Origin: Temperatibacter marinus
Lineage (GTDB): Bacteria > Pseudomonadota > Alphaproteobacteria > Sphingomonadales > Kordiimonadaceae
DNA length: 64,000 nt
Direction of reading: 5' to 3'
Assembly: GCF_031598375.1 (NCBI RefSeq)
Contig: NZ_CP123872.1
Coordinates: 3,034,501-3,098,500 of the forward strand
Shown: positions 8,098 to 16,993 of the stretch, in pieces
How positions within the stretch are numbered: position 1 is the stretch's first letter
Layout of the letters: every line of letters begins with the position of its first letter
Translations under genes and position numbers: made by a program
Notes under the pieces: generated by a model
Told to the model about the DNA's origin: nothing
What the model saw: the letters and a program-made list of their open reading frames with translations, nothing else
The model's database searches: none

Positions 8098-9165
8098 TTA
8101 TGGCCCTGCTGCAGTCTGAGGCCGTTCAAGATACAAGAGGGGATTTAAGGCTTTGCGGCCCCGTCGAATTTCAAAATGGAGCTGTGGTCTTTGAACTCCC
8201 CCACTATCTCCAACCCGGGCAATGACTTGCCCTTTTTTCACCACTTGACCCGGCGTTACTTTCATTCCCTCAGTATGGGCATAGGCTGTCACCCAATTTC
8301 CACTATGCTTTACTAATATTAAATTGCCATAGCCAGGCAGAGCATCTGATGCATAGGCAACCACGCCTGTTTCAGCCACCCGAATGGCTGTCCCTTTACT
8401 GGCGACCATATTAATCCCATCATTATGGATGCCGCCCTTCTTTGGACCAAATCTCGAAATAATCGTCCCTTTTACAGGCCAGGAAAAATACTTCCCTGTT
8501 TTTGGAGGCGGCACTAAATTTCCAGTTTTAGCAACTTTCTTTTTCGCGATCGCTGTTTGGCGTTGATAACTTTGCTTGGGAGCTGCTGATGATGGGGCTC
8601 TTTGAGTGATTTTCGCTCCCCCTGGCAGCTTTAAAGACTGTCCCACAGCAAGCGAGTAAGGCGGGCGAATTCGATTTAACCTTATAAGATCACTCAAACG
8701 AATACCATAGGCTTGTGCGATAGAATAACTTGTATCCCCTCGCTTCACACGATGGGTGGCTGGAGACGGTAATTTTATTTTTTGACCTAATGCCAGTGCA
8801 TACGGCGGTTGAATTTTATTCACGCGCGCTAAATCACGAATATTGACAGTATGTCGGCGTGATAGGCCATAAAGTGTATCACCTTTCTTGACTGTGACAC
8901 TTTGCTGAGTGGCCCGCGCAATATATGCTGGCTTTTTTCTTTGAGCCACTTTGGAAGGGTATCGCTGCGGATAGCGTGCTTCCCGCAACTTCTTTGCTTT
9001 CCACTCGGGCCGCATTTTAGGTTTAGGTACGGGAAATGGCGTGTTTCGTAGTTCAAACACAGGCTTAATACGTGCTGGATTTTCATAGCTCGACTGTGAC
9101 GTGCATGCAGAGAGCATCACCCCTAAAAGAAAACAAAATAATAAATTCCCAACAAGTCGATTCAC
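8098..9165 (-). CDS. DipM/NlpD-like LysM-LytM lipoprotein
   Basis: Envelope protein expected to control peptidoglycan amidases at division. A hydrophobic signal ends in the lipobox LSAC. Two LysM modules follow (TVKKGDTLYGLSRRHTVNIR and RVKRGDTSYSIAQAYGIRLS). A C-terminal M23/LytM domain closes with PQLHFEIRRG. Metal-ligand positions are changed: HNDGIN has Asn where active enzymes have Asp, and QLH replaces HLH. It is therefore probably a non-catalytic activator, as in DipM/NlpD. Start is uncertain: a GTG at 9165 has GGAG 10 nt upstream and gives a 20-residue lipoprotein signal; a TTG at 9234 is the longest alternative. Confidence 0.85.
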   Translation of the reverse strand: MNRLVGNLLFCFLLGVMLSACTSQSSYENPARIKPVFELRNTPFPVPKPKMRPEWKAKKLREARYPQRYPSKVAQRKKPAYIARATQQSVTVKKGDTLYGLSRRHTVNIRDLARVNKIQPPYALALGQKIKLPSPATHRVKRGDTSYSIAQAYGIRLSDLIRLNRIRPPYSLAVGQSLKLPGGAKITQRAPSSAAPKQSYQRQTAIAKKKVAKTGNLVPPPKTGKYFSWPVKGTIISRFGPKKGGIHNDGINMVASKGTAIRVAETGVVAYASDALPGYGNLILVKHSGNWVTAYAHTEGMKVTPGQVVKKGQVIARVGDSGGVQRPQLHFEIRRGRKALNPLLYLERPQTAAGP

Positions 9166-9251
9166 GACACCCACACTCCATGAACTCGAGGAATCATAAC
9201 CTGAGGAAGATTCGCCGGTCAAGAAAATTGACAAGGAAAGATAGTTTACAG

Positions 9252-10028
9252 CTAGAAATCTTGATCCACAGAGGCTTTTTGACGTTTCAAAGCTTCATAT
9301 TCAGTGAGCTCTAAATGAACAGGAGTGATCGCAATATAATTATCTGTGACTGTTCCAAGATCAGAATCTCCATTATATTCAAGATCACGCCCCCCAAGTC
9401 CAAGCCAATAATAACTGAAACCGCGTGGATCTTTGGCTTTATGGATTTTTATTTCTGTGGCTTCTCGATGACCATGGGCAACAAGGCGCATGCCTTTGAC
9501 CTCGGTAGCCCGACAAGGCGGGAAATTCACGTTATAGAAGGTCCCTTTATCCCAGTCTAGGGGAAGCAACCGTTTGATTACCTTAAGGCAATATTCCTTT
9601 GTAGGCTCCCAGCGATGATCGCGCTCTGGGCTGAGCTGCTGGGAGAGAGCAATTGAAGGAATGCCCGCTAAAGTGCCTTCCATAGCGACAGAACAGGTCC
9701 CAGAATATGTTATGTCTTCTGCCATATTTGCACCGCGATTAACCCCAGACAAAACCAGGGTAGGACGCTGATCTTTCATCACATGATTAAGAGCCATCAT
9801 TACACAATCAGTGGGCGTACCAGACACACTGAACTTTTTGTCGCCGTGTTTTCTTAAACGGAGGGGGCGTGAAAGTGTAAGGGAGTGTGAGGCCCCAGAC
9901 TGTTCTCCATCAGGGGCAACAATCCAGACATCATCTGAGAGCTCATGAGCTACTTCCACCAGAAGAGCCATGCCCTCTGCTGAAATACCATCGTCATTTG
10001 ATACTAAAATTCTCTCACATGAAATCAT
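9252..10028 (-). CDS. surE: 5'/3'-nucleotidase SurE
   Basis: Metal-dependent survival-protein phosphatase acting on nucleoside monophosphates. It begins with RILVSNDDGISAEG, the SurE metal-binding signature (paired Asp), followed by VWIVAPDGEQSGASHSLTL and LVLSGVNRGAN. Length of about 258 residues is normal. AGGA is 8 nt before the ATG at 10028; the GTG one codon earlier is less well placed. It sits between serS and the dipM-like gene as in many Alphaproteobacteria. Confidence 0.96.
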   Translation of the reverse strand: MISCERILVSNDDGISAEGMALLVEVAHELSDDVWIVAPDGEQSGASHSLTLSRPLRLRKHGDKKFSVSGTPTDCVMMALNHVMKDQRPTLVLSGVNRGANMAEDITYSGTCSVAMEGTLAGIPSIALSQQLSPERDHRWEPTKEYCLKVIKRLLPLDWDKGTFYNVNFPPCRATEVKGMRLVAHGHREATEIKIHKAKDPRGFSYYWLGLGGRDLEYNGDSDLGTVTDNYIAITPVHLELTEYEALKRQKASVDQDF

Positions 10029-10048
10029 CACTTTTATCCTTTAACTAA

Positions 10049-10088
10049 TAAGCCGTTCTCAGTGATTTATCATGCCAAGAACAGCTTA
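10049..10088. other. Stem-loop between serS and surE
   Basis: TAAGC-C-GTTCT pairs with AGAAC-A-GCTTA, one mismatch in an 11-bp stem with an 18-nt loop. There is no U-run. Role unknown; possibly an mRNA processing site. Confidence 0.35.
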
Positions 10089-10111
10089 TCTTACCCTATT
10101 CTTTTGGAGCA

Positions 10112-11386
10112 TTACCCTCCAATGATCTCAATTCCACCCATATAAGGTTTTAACGCCTCAGGAACAATTATAGTTCCGTCTTCTTGTTGATAATTCTCCA
10201 TTACAGCAATCAGCGTTCTGCCTACAGCAAGGCCAGACCCATTTAAAGTATGGACAAAGCGAGTCTGCTTTTCACCAGCATCTCTGGTTCTCATTTTCAT
10301 ACGACGCGCTTGAAAGTCACCACAGGTCGAACAAGAAGAAATCTCACGGAATCTAGCTTGCCCGGGCAACCAAACCTCAATGTCATATGTCCGGCGAGCA
10401 CCAAACCCAATATCACCTGTACAGAGTTTCACTGTTCGGAAAGGCAGGTCGAGGCGTTTCAGGACTTCCTCTGCACATTCAGTCATCCGCTCAAGTTCAG
10501 CGTCAGATTGATCTGCATCCACCACAGAGACCATCTCAACCTTTTCAAACTGGTGTTGACGAATCATACCCGTTGTATCCCGACCTGCAGACCCTGCTTC
10601 GCTGCGGAAGCATTGGCTATAACAGGCAAACCGTTTTGGCAGGGCTTCGGCAGGTAGTATTTCACCTGCATAAATATTTGTAACCGTAACCTCTGATGTT
10701 GGGATAAGATAGTGATCTCCTGTTTTATACAGGTCTTCTTCAAATTTTGGCAACTGACCTGTACCAAGAAGCGCCGGAGCTTTTACCATGGCCGGTGTAA
10801 TCACTTCTGTCATGCCATGTTCAGTGGTATGTAAATCAAGCATAAACTGCGCTAAAGCACGTTCTAGGCGGGCGATTTGACCTGAAAGAATAACAAACCG
10901 AGCGCCAGAAATCTTTGCTGCTCGTTCAAAATCCATTCCCCCGAGCGCTTCACCTAAGTCATGGTGTTCTTTAGGGGTATATGAAAATTCTTTCGGTGTG
11001 CCCCATGTTCGGACTTCCTTGTTATCTTCCTCATCGGCACCATCTGGAACATCATCGTAAACCATATTCGGCAAGCTCATCAGAAATGTATTTAACTGAT
11101 TTGTCAGAGCAATTTCTTCTTCTCCAATTTCAGCGATACGAGTCTTTAAACTACCTACTTCCGCTTTTAGGGCTTCGGCCTTCTCTTTATCGCCTTGCCC
11201 CATTGCCATACCAATTTCTTTGGATGCAGCATTCCTGCGCGCTTGTCCTTCTTGACTCTCTGTCATAAGGGCGCGTTTTTTTTCATCAATTTCAATAAGT
11301 TGAGCTGCATGTGCCTCTACGCCACGGCGGGCGAGAGCAGCATCGAAAGCTTCTGGGTTTTCGCGAATAAATTTAATATCAAACAT
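10112..11386 (-). CDS. serS: Serine--tRNA ligase
   Basis: Class II aminoacyl-tRNA synthetase. The N-terminal helical arm contains the usual Lys/Glu-rich coiled coil (about residues 30-100). The catalytic core shows motif 2, [26 protein letters not shown], seen in part as [13 protein letters not shown], and motif 3, [20 protein letters not shown]. The start [12 protein letters not shown] is the canonical family start, with GAAGAG 7 nt upstream. A longer in-frame start lies inside tatC. The tatC stop codon directly abuts this ATG. Confidence 0.97.
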   Translation of the reverse strand: MFDIKFIRENPEAFDAALARRGVEAHAAQLIEIDEKKRALMTESQEGQARRNAASKEIGMAMGQGDKEKAEALKAEVGSLKTRIAEIGEEEIALTNQLNTFLMSLPNMVYDDVPDGADEEDNKEVRTWGTPKEFSYTPKEHHDLGEALGGMDFERAAKISGARFVILSGQIARLERALAQFMLDLHTTEHGMTEVITPAMVKAPALLGTGQLPKFEEDLYKTGDHYLIPTSEVTVTNIYAGEILPAEALPKRFACYSQCFRSEAGSAGRDTTGMIRQHQFEKVEMVSVVDADQSDAELERMTECAEEVLKRLDLPFRTVKLCTGDIGFGARRTYDIEVWLPGQARFREISSCSTCGDFQARRMKMRTRDAGEKQTRFVHTLNGSGLAVGRTLIAVMENYQQEDGTIIVPEALKPYMGGIEIIGG

Positions 11387-11387
11387 T

Positions 11388-12221
11388 TTATAACTCTTCA
11401 TCTAGTGCAGCTGCACGTTTCTTTTCGCTCATGGCTATCAATAAGATGGATAGCTCATATAAAATAAGAAGCGGGATGCCAAGCCCTATTTGGCTGGCAG
11501 GATCTGGCGGCGTCAAAAAAGCAGCCATCGCAAAGATACCAACAATTGTATAGCGGCGCTTTTCCCGGAGTCCCTTGGCTGTAACTATCCCTACTCTTCC
11601 CATCAACGTCAAGAGAACGGGAAGGAGAAAAGCAAACCCAAACGCAAAAATTAATTTCATTGCAATGGACAAATATTCACTGATCTTGGCTTCAATCTCA
11701 ATGCTAATTCCGTCAATGGACCCACCAGTGTCGTAACTGAGCAAAAATTCCCAGGCGAATGGCATCACATAATAATAAGCGAGCGCTGCACCGCCAAAAA
11801 ATAAAAGCGGTGTCACCAACAAGAAAGGAAGAAAAGCACGCTTTTCATGACTGTATAAGCCAGGCGCAATAAACTTCCATACCTGGATTAGCATGAAAGG
11901 AAAGGAAAGAATAAACGCAGCATACATGCCAAGCTTTACTTGGGTCAGGAAAGCTTCCTGAGGGGCTGTAAAGATCATCCGCGCATTATCTTTGCCAAGT
12001 TCTCTCATTTTTGAAAAATAAGGGTCGGCTAGGAAAGCAAAAATATGCTCATAGAAATAAACACCGACGATGAACATTAAAACGAAACCAACAATCACCC
12101 AGAGCAGGCGTTTTCTAAGTTCAACGAGATGGTCTAGAATAGGCGCTTTACTCTCTGCAAGTTCATCATCAAACTGATCTGAGTTATCAATCAGGTCTGG
12201 CTGTTTGTCAGAATCAGTCAT
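11388..12221 (-). CDS. tatC: Sec-independent translocase TatC
   Basis: Multi-spanning inner-membrane receptor for twin-arginine signal peptides. It shows [11 protein letters not shown] at the N-terminus, the conserved [17 protein letters not shown] periplasmic loop, [21 protein letters not shown], and six hydrophobic segments. An acidic N-terminal extension of about 25 residues precedes the first motif. The start overlaps the end of tatB by 8 bp, indicating coupled translation. Confidence 0.97.
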   Translation of the reverse strand: MTDSDKQPDLIDNSDQFDDELAESKAPILDHLVELRKRLLWVIVGFVLMFIVGVYFYEHIFAFLADPYFSKMRELGKDNARMIFTAPQEAFLTQVKLGMYAAFILSFPFMLIQVWKFIAPGLYSHEKRAFLPFLLVTPLLFFGGAALAYYYVMPFAWEFLLSYDTGGSIDGISIEIEAKISEYLSIAMKLIFAFGFAFLLPVLLTLMGRVGIVTAKGLREKRRYTIVGIFAMAAFLTPPDPASQIGLGIPLLILYELSILLIAMSEKKRAAALDEEL

Positions 12222-12600
12222 TGCCCGATCCTTTTGTATCTTCCTTACTTACAGTCTCATCAATTTCAGAGGACAAGTCAGGCTGACTCTCACCAGCAGC
12301 AAACTGATCTGCCGCTTCATCAGCTGTCTCTTTATTCCCCATGATGTGGGCCGTAATATCTTCTGGACTCATATTAGGCGTAATACCCTCAGCATCCCGC
12401 TCTTCGCGAAACGGATCAGTTTCACGATCAACTTCATCTGCTAATTCATTCATTGTTGACTTAAACTCGCCTGCCAGACCACGAATTTTCCCAATAAACT
12501 GAGAGACTGAACGCATCAACTTAGGCAAATCTTTTGGACCGACGACCAAGAGGGCCACGATTGCAAGAATTACCATTTCAATTGTACCGATATCAAACAT
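12214..12600 (-). CDS. tatB: Sec-independent translocase subunit TatB
   Basis: Single-span membrane partner of TatC. The start [26 protein letters not shown] is typical: a helix followed by the hinge VGPKDLP, then an amphipathic helix ([20 protein letters not shown]) and a variable acidic tail. AAGG lies 7 nt before the ATG at 12600, which is better than the preceding TTG. Order tatA-tatB-tatC in one operon. Confidence 0.94.
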   Translation of the reverse strand: MFDIGTIEMVILAIVALLVVGPKDLPKLMRSVSQFIGKIRGLAGEFKSTMNELADEVDRETDPFREERDAEGITPNMSPEDITAHIMGNKETADEAADQFAAGESQPDLSSEIDETVSKEDTKGSGND

Positions 12601-12640
12601 CAAGAAGCCTTACCCAAAAAGGGTAGAAGGGCAAAAGTCT

Positions 12641-12868
12641 TTACTCAGACTTTTCCTTCTCTTTCGCAGTTGTTTCTACAACAGGAGCGTCAGATTGATC
12701 ATCAACTTGCTTTGGAGTTTCATTCACAGTCTCAGACCCTTCTTTCATCCCCTTGCGAAAGCTAGTGATCCCTCGGGCTACTTCACCCATAAGTCCTGCA
12801 ATTTTACCGCGGCCAAATAATAAAATGACTAATACTGCAATAATAACGATTTGCCATGTCCCAAGCAT
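12641..12868 (-). CDS. tatA: Sec-independent translocase subunit TatA
   Basis: Pore-forming Tat subunit. It begins MLGTWQIVIIAVLVILLFGRGKI, with the characteristic FGRGKI hinge after one hydrophobic helix, then the amphipathic helix GLMGEVARGITSFRKGMKEG and an acidic tail; 75 residues in all. AAGGA is 7 nt upstream of the ATG at 12868. An upstream in-frame start (12898) would sit within scpB and lacks this site. scpB ends inside the leader, so the genes are co-transcribed. Confidence 0.95.
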   Translation of the reverse strand: MLGTWQIVIIAVLVILLFGRGKIAGLMGEVARGITSFRKGMKEGSETVNETPKQVDDQSDAPVVETTAKEKEKSE

Positions 12869-12884
12869 AGTCGTGTCCTTTTCT

Positions 12885-13646
12885 TTATTCTTCTTCAATC
12901 AGCAATTCAGGCTGATGCTCATCTTCTAGTTCACTCTCAGTCACATTGCTCTGAGAAACTTTATCCACTTGGGCGATAGCATCTTCCAAATCAATCTGAA
13001 GATCATCATCTTCAATTGTGTTCTGTGCTCTACCACCAATTTTGTCAAGCGCTTCGTCTACACTATCCAATAGGCCTGCGGCTTTCAATTCTTGTAGTCC
13101 AGGTAAGTCTTTAATATTTTCAAGTCCAAAATGGACCAAAAAATCTTCACTCGTACCATAAGTCACAGGTCTACCTGGTGTTCTTTTGCGCCCCATTGGA
13201 CGGATCCAGGTGGCTTCCATTAAGACATCAAGTGTCCCTTTAGATATAGAGACGCCGCGAATTTCTTCAATCTCTGAACGAGTAACAGGTTGATGATATG
13301 CGATAATCGCTAAAGTCTCTACCGCAGCACGAGAGAGTTTTCGAGGTTCATCAACTTCCCTTCTCAAGAGAAATGATAAATCACTTGAGGTCCTAAACAT
13401 ATATTTATTCGCTACACAGACTAAGGTTACTCCCCGTGTGTCATACTCTTCCATCAAAGCCTCAAGATGAACAGCCACTTCAGCCCCGAAGGGCAAGCGC
13501 TCTGCAATGTCATCAATGGACAATGCTTTTTCACTGGCAAATAGAACGGCCTCGACCATTCGCTTATGTGCAATATGCGTTTCGGTTGCCATCTCTTCAT
13601 CGCTTTTAAGCGGTAAGCTTTCAATTATTTCTGGCTCTTCTGTCAT
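12885..13646 (-). CDS. scpB: Segregation and condensation protein B
   Basis: Winged-helix subunit that bridges ScpA and SMC in the chromosome condensation complex. Family landmarks are MVEAVLFASEKALSIDDIAE, the long SRAAVETLAIIAYHQPVTRSEIEEIRG stretch (seen as LSRAAVETLAIIAYHQPVTR), GRPVTYGTSEDFLVHFGL, and KDLPGLQELKAAGLL. An acidic N-terminal lead of about 28 residues and an acidic tail of about 50 are extra. It follows scpA by 24 bp. Confidence 0.95.
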   Translation of the reverse strand: MTEEPEIIESLPLKSDEEMATETHIAHKRMVEAVLFASEKALSIDDIAERLPFGAEVAVHLEALMEEYDTRGVTLVCVANKYMFRTSSDLSFLLRREVDEPRKLSRAAVETLAIIAYHQPVTRSEIEEIRGVSISKGTLDVLMEATWIRPMGRKRTPGRPVTYGTSEDFLVHFGLENIKDLPGLQELKAAGLLDSVDEALDKIGGRAQNTIEDDDLQIDLEDAIAQVDKVSQSNVTESELEDEHQPELLIEEE

Positions 13647-13670
13647 TCTTACTTAATCTTCTTATTCACA

Positions 13671-14465
13671 TCAGTCTGTAGTTTCAGCAGATTTTTGCCT
13701 TAAATACAAGGGACCAAAAGTTTCAGCCTGTTGAATTTCTGCCTTGCCTAATTTTGCAAGCTCTAAGGTTGCAGCAAACATACTGGCCAAAGCCGACCGA
13801 CGCACACGTTTATCACTGAGACCTGCAGGCAAGAAATGAGCGAGTTGAGTCCAGCTAAATGTTTCACCAACCAATTCACTGAGCCGTTCTAGCGCTTCTT
13901 CAAGTGGATAGACTGGCCTTTGTTCTATCTTGATCTCAGAGATAGACGTGCGTTGACGGGTTTCTCCGTAATGTTTCAATAACTCATAGAGTGTGAGATC
14001 AAATTGCCCCCGCTTTGTCGTCTTCAAGCCTTCTGGCATGCCCCGCACAAAAGTGTCCCGTCCTTGAAGGTCTCGCCCCATCAACCGGGCGCCACTCTCG
14101 CGCATGGCTTCTAAACGCTGCAGTCGAAGCTGAAGTCTTAAAGCCATTTCTTCTGCACTAGGTTCGTCCCCAATTTCTTCCTTAGGGAGAAGCAGTCGAG
14201 ACTTAAGATAGGCAAGCCATGCTGCCATCACTAAATAATCTGCCGCCAGTTCCAGTTTAATTCGTTTCGCTGCTTGAACAAAGGCTAAATATTGCTCAAC
14301 AAGCTCCAGAATAGAAATTTCGAGAAGGTCCACTTTCTGTGCACGGGCTAGAGTAAGTAAAACATCAAGAGGTCCTTCAAAGGCTTCCATTTGAAGGACC
14401 AATTTGTCTGCGTCAAGGTCTGAAGTCTTGGTCTCAATAGGGATATGAAGCTCTGTTTCGGTCAT
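13671..14465 (-). CDS. scpA: Segregation and condensation protein A
   Basis: Kleisin subunit of the SMC-ScpAB complex. It shows FEGPLDVLLTLARAQKVDLLEISILELVEQYLAFV in part as MEAFEGPLDVLLTLARAQKV, then AADYLVMAAWLAYLKSRLLLP, both strong ScpA signatures. The C-terminal winged helix follows (RVRRSALASMFAATLELAKLG). Its ATG immediately follows the stop codon of the upstream membrane protein, indicating translational coupling. Length 264 is normal. Confidence 0.96.
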   Translation of the reverse strand: MTETELHIPIETKTSDLDADKLVLQMEAFEGPLDVLLTLARAQKVDLLEISILELVEQYLAFVQAAKRIKLELAADYLVMAAWLAYLKSRLLLPKEEIGDEPSAEEMALRLQLRLQRLEAMRESGARLMGRDLQGRDTFVRGMPEGLKTTKRGQFDLTLYELLKHYGETRQRTSISEIKIEQRPVYPLEEALERLSELVGETFSWTQLAHFLPAGLSDKRVRRSALASMFAATLELAKLGKAEIQQAETFGPLYLRQKSAETTD

Positions 14466-15107
14466 TTATGCCCCTAGCAGTGTCAAGAGTGCAATATAGA
14501 TACTAATGGCAGGCACAAAGATGATTTCCTTAAAAAATAAAATGACTGCAAGGAAAATAAAGAACCCATAGGGTGCCACAGAAAAATAACTTTCTGCGTG
14601 TTTCGGAGGTAAAAATTGTGCAATGAATAAAGCCCCATCATTTGGCGGAATTGGCAACATTTTTAAAACCGCAAAAACACAACAAATCAACATACCATTT
14701 TTTAGATTTTCAAAGAGCCATCCCTGCCCTCCAGTCATAGGCAATGTCCATTTCAAAAGGATTCCCATAATAAGAGCCAGCATGAGAAGTGCTAAAAATC
14801 CACATAACGCATAGATTTTCATAGCTTGAGGGTGTCGGAAATTCCCTGGGTTAACGTTCAACGCTTTAGGCCAGCCTAAAAGAATAGGAAATTGCATCAC
14901 AACTGAAAGCAATGGCATGAGGACAGTTCCAAAAGGATCAACGTGCCTCAGGGGGTCAGCGCTCAAGCGCCCCTCTAATCGCGGGGTTACATCACCCATA
15001 CGATCTGCGACATAGGCCTGAACGATCACGGGCACTGTAATGGCGAATAAAAACGGTAAAGCCATTGTCGTGATCATATTGATCATGGTTGCGACTGAAG
15101 CATCCAT
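14466..15107 (-). CDS. M50/site-2-protease-like membrane protein, active site lost
   Basis: Several hydrophobic helices and the family pattern AYVADRMGD...GRLSADPLRHVDPFGTVLMPL identify the S2P/M50 fold. LGWPKALNVNPGNFR and LPIPPNDGAL (Asp157, normally the third zinc ligand) also match. However, the segment that normally reads HExxH in helix 1 is PVIVQ at residues 26-30, so both zinc-binding His and the catalytic Glu are absent. It should not act as a zinc protease. It lies between nagZ and scpA, with 3 bp to nagZ and direct abutment to scpA, the position where this family is often found. The frame is intact, so it is not a decayed gene. Confidence 0.8.
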   Translation of the reverse strand: MDASVATMINMITTMALPFLFAITVPVIVQAYVADRMGDVTPRLEGRLSADPLRHVDPFGTVLMPLLSVVMQFPILLGWPKALNVNPGNFRHPQAMKIYALCGFLALLMLALIMGILLKWTLPMTGGQGWLFENLKNGMLICCVFAVLKMLPIPPNDGALFIAQFLPPKHAESYFSVAPYGFFIFLAVILFFKEIIFVPAISIYIALLTLLGA

Positions 15108-15110
15108 CGA

Positions 15111-16139
15111 TTAATCATCCTTCAATTGAAAAGAATTGAGCAGCAGATCATATTCATCTTCCAATGCAGCTCTATCATAGGTTTGCGGTTCAAGAACCGC
15201 TTTCAAAATATGAGTTACCTTTGCTTCGAGTTGATCGCTGCGATGATCATCAATGACAGGACTGATTTCTGCCATTTCTTTGAAATCTCCACCGCAGTGA
15301 AGCACAAGGTCACACCCAGCCTTCAAGCTTTTCTCTGCGCGAGACTTCATGCTGCCACTTAGGGCATGCATCCCAATATCATCACTCATAAGAAGTCCTG
15401 AATAGCCAATCAGCATTCGAATGACACGGCCCACAACAATACTAGAAAAGGTTGCTGGATTTTCAGAATCAACATCGCTGTATGTAATATGTGCTGTCAT
15501 AGCAAGCGGTGCATCAGACAAGAGTTTAAACGGCTTAAAGTCGGTTTCCTTGAGCTTTTTCAATTTTGTATCAACTACAGGTAACCCTTTATGACTATCC
15601 ACTGTAGCCCTGCCGTGTCCTGGGATATGCTTGATGACAGGTAAAACCCCTGTTTCCATATGACTATCGATAACAATCCGTCCCAGAGCCCCGACAAGAT
15701 CTGGGTCGGTCGCAAGAGCCCTATCCCCAATTATTGCATCGCCCCCTTTAACAGGAACATCCAAGAGGGGTAAACAATTCACATTGATGCCCAAAGCTCT
15801 CAAATCACTGGCAAGCATTCTTGAATGCAGTCGCAACAGTCGACTGGCCTTTCCTGCGTTTTGATCCAAGAGTTTATCAAAACTATCCATAGGGATATAT
15901 TGACGCCAATGAGGTGGTCTGAGGCGCTGAACACGCCCGCCTTCCTGATCAATCAAGATAAGAGGTTCATACCCTACACACTCACGTAAACTGTCCGTTA
16001 GGGCTTGAACTTGGGTTGGCGTCTCTACATTCCGGGCAAATAGAATGAACCCTGCTGGACGAAGGTCAGCAAAAAGAGCGCGCTCTTCAGCGGTCAAGAC
16101 AAGTCCTTCAAATCCAAAAATCACCGGCGAAAGCGCCAT
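15111..16139 (-). CDS. nagZ: Beta-N-acetylhexosaminidase NagZ
   Basis: Cytoplasmic glycoside hydrolase family 3 enzyme that removes N-acetylglucosamine from muropeptides during peptidoglycan recycling. Landmarks are ILIDQEGGRVQRLRPP, KHIPGHG (170-176) followed by DSH (181-183) with the catalytic His, and LLMSDDIGMHAL carrying the nucleophile Asp. Single-domain length of 342 is normal. It follows the SPOR-domain gene by 29 bp, the usual alphaproteobacterial order. Confidence 0.96.
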   Translation of the reverse strand: MALSPVIFGFEGLVLTAEERALFADLRPAGFILFARNVETPTQVQALTDSLRECVGYEPLILIDQEGGRVQRLRPPHWRQYIPMDSFDKLLDQNAGKASRLLRLHSRMLASDLRALGINVNCLPLLDVPVKGGDAIIGDRALATDPDLVGALGRIVIDSHMETGVLPVIKHIPGHGRATVDSHKGLPVVDTKLKKLKETDFKPFKLLSDAPLAMTAHITYSDVDSENPATFSSIVVGRVIRMLIGYSGLLMSDDIGMHALSGSMKSRAEKSLKAGCDLVLHCGGDFKEMAEISPVIDDHRSDQLEAKVTHILKAVLEPQTYDRAALEDEYDLLLNSFQLKDD

Positions 16140-16168
16140 ATTAATCCCTATCCCTCTTGTAATCGCTT

Positions 16169-16993
16169 TTATTTTTTAGATGGTGACACCACAAAGCATG
16201 GCTGTCCGCGTGTTTTGAAATATAAACATAAATTATCTGCGGCCATCCGGTTATCAAGTGGTCCAACCGTTAATCGATAGTAAGTTGTTCCCCCGACTAC
16301 AGCCGTTGTAATATAATCTTTCATATCACCTGTCTGCTGACTATGATCTCGTCGTACGGATCGCCATGCAGATTTTGCTGTATTTTCCGTTAAAAAAGAC
16401 CCTAATTGGACCCGATAAAAATCATAGCCTGCGACCGCCTTACCTGGGGTAGCCTTTGGTTGAGAGGCCTTACTTACTGTCGGTTTCGCTGGTTTTTGAC
16501 TAACAGGCTTTGGAGCTGGGGTTTCTGTCTTAGCTCTTTCTTTGGAATTATCTTCAGGTTTCTTTTCTACGCTAGAACGATTATCAACAGGAGTTTCCTC
16601 AACTTGATTTTTCGGCATTTCTTTAACCGGCTCTTCAGGCTGTTTACTAATATCCACCACGGCTGATTGCTCATCGCGGCCCTGCATTTTATCAAAAACC
16701 TTTTTGTCCTGATCCGGTATATTTTTACCGCCGGCATCCAAAGGGCGCTCTTTTACAGGCCCAGGGTCTGCTTTAACATGCTTCACAGGGCCATCACTGC
16801 CCACATAACTATTATAGAGATATACGAGACCAAAAACTGATAGAACAACAAATGCTGTAGCACCCAGAGCAATCCACTTTGTATAAGATGCAATACCTTG
16901 ATTTCCTGCCCCTGCGTCTTCTTCAGAGACAGGCATCAGCCAGGGCGGTGTATCACGTGGATCTAAGTCAGCTTTATTGTCTTCTTCAGTCAT
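16169..16993 (-). CDS. SPOR-domain membrane protein
   Basis: Likely divisome-associated protein that binds denuded peptidoglycan. Residues 1-33 are acidic and cytoplasmic. A single membrane helix follows (about 36-57, IALGATAFVVLSVFGLVYLY). A long Pro/Lys/Glu-rich low-complexity linker runs from about 60 to 185, and a C-terminal SPOR domain from about 195 to 272 (YRVQLGSFLTENTAKSAW, then TYYRLTVGPLDNRMAADNLC). The ATG overlaps the argS stop as TGATG and has AGGA 6 nt upstream; a GTG one codon earlier is possible. Confidence 0.88.
   Translation of the reverse strand: MTEEDNKADLDPRDTPPWLMPVSEEDAGAGNQGIASYTKWIALGATAFVVLSVFGLVYLYNSYVGSDGPVKHVKADPGPVKERPLDAGGKNIPDQDKKVFDKMQGRDEQSAVVDISKQPEEPVKEMPKNQVEETPVDNRSSVEKKPEDNSKERAKTETPAPKPVSQKPAKPTVSKASQPKATPGKAVAGYDFYRVQLGSFLTENTAKSAWRSVRRDHSQQTGDMKDYITTAVVGGTTYYRLTVGPLDNRMAADNLCLYFKTRGQPCFVVSPSKK

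Noticed and set aside
8098-9165. Loss of metal ligands in the LytM domain as a novelty
   Set aside because: Degenerate LytM domains are normal for NlpD/DipM-type amidase activators.
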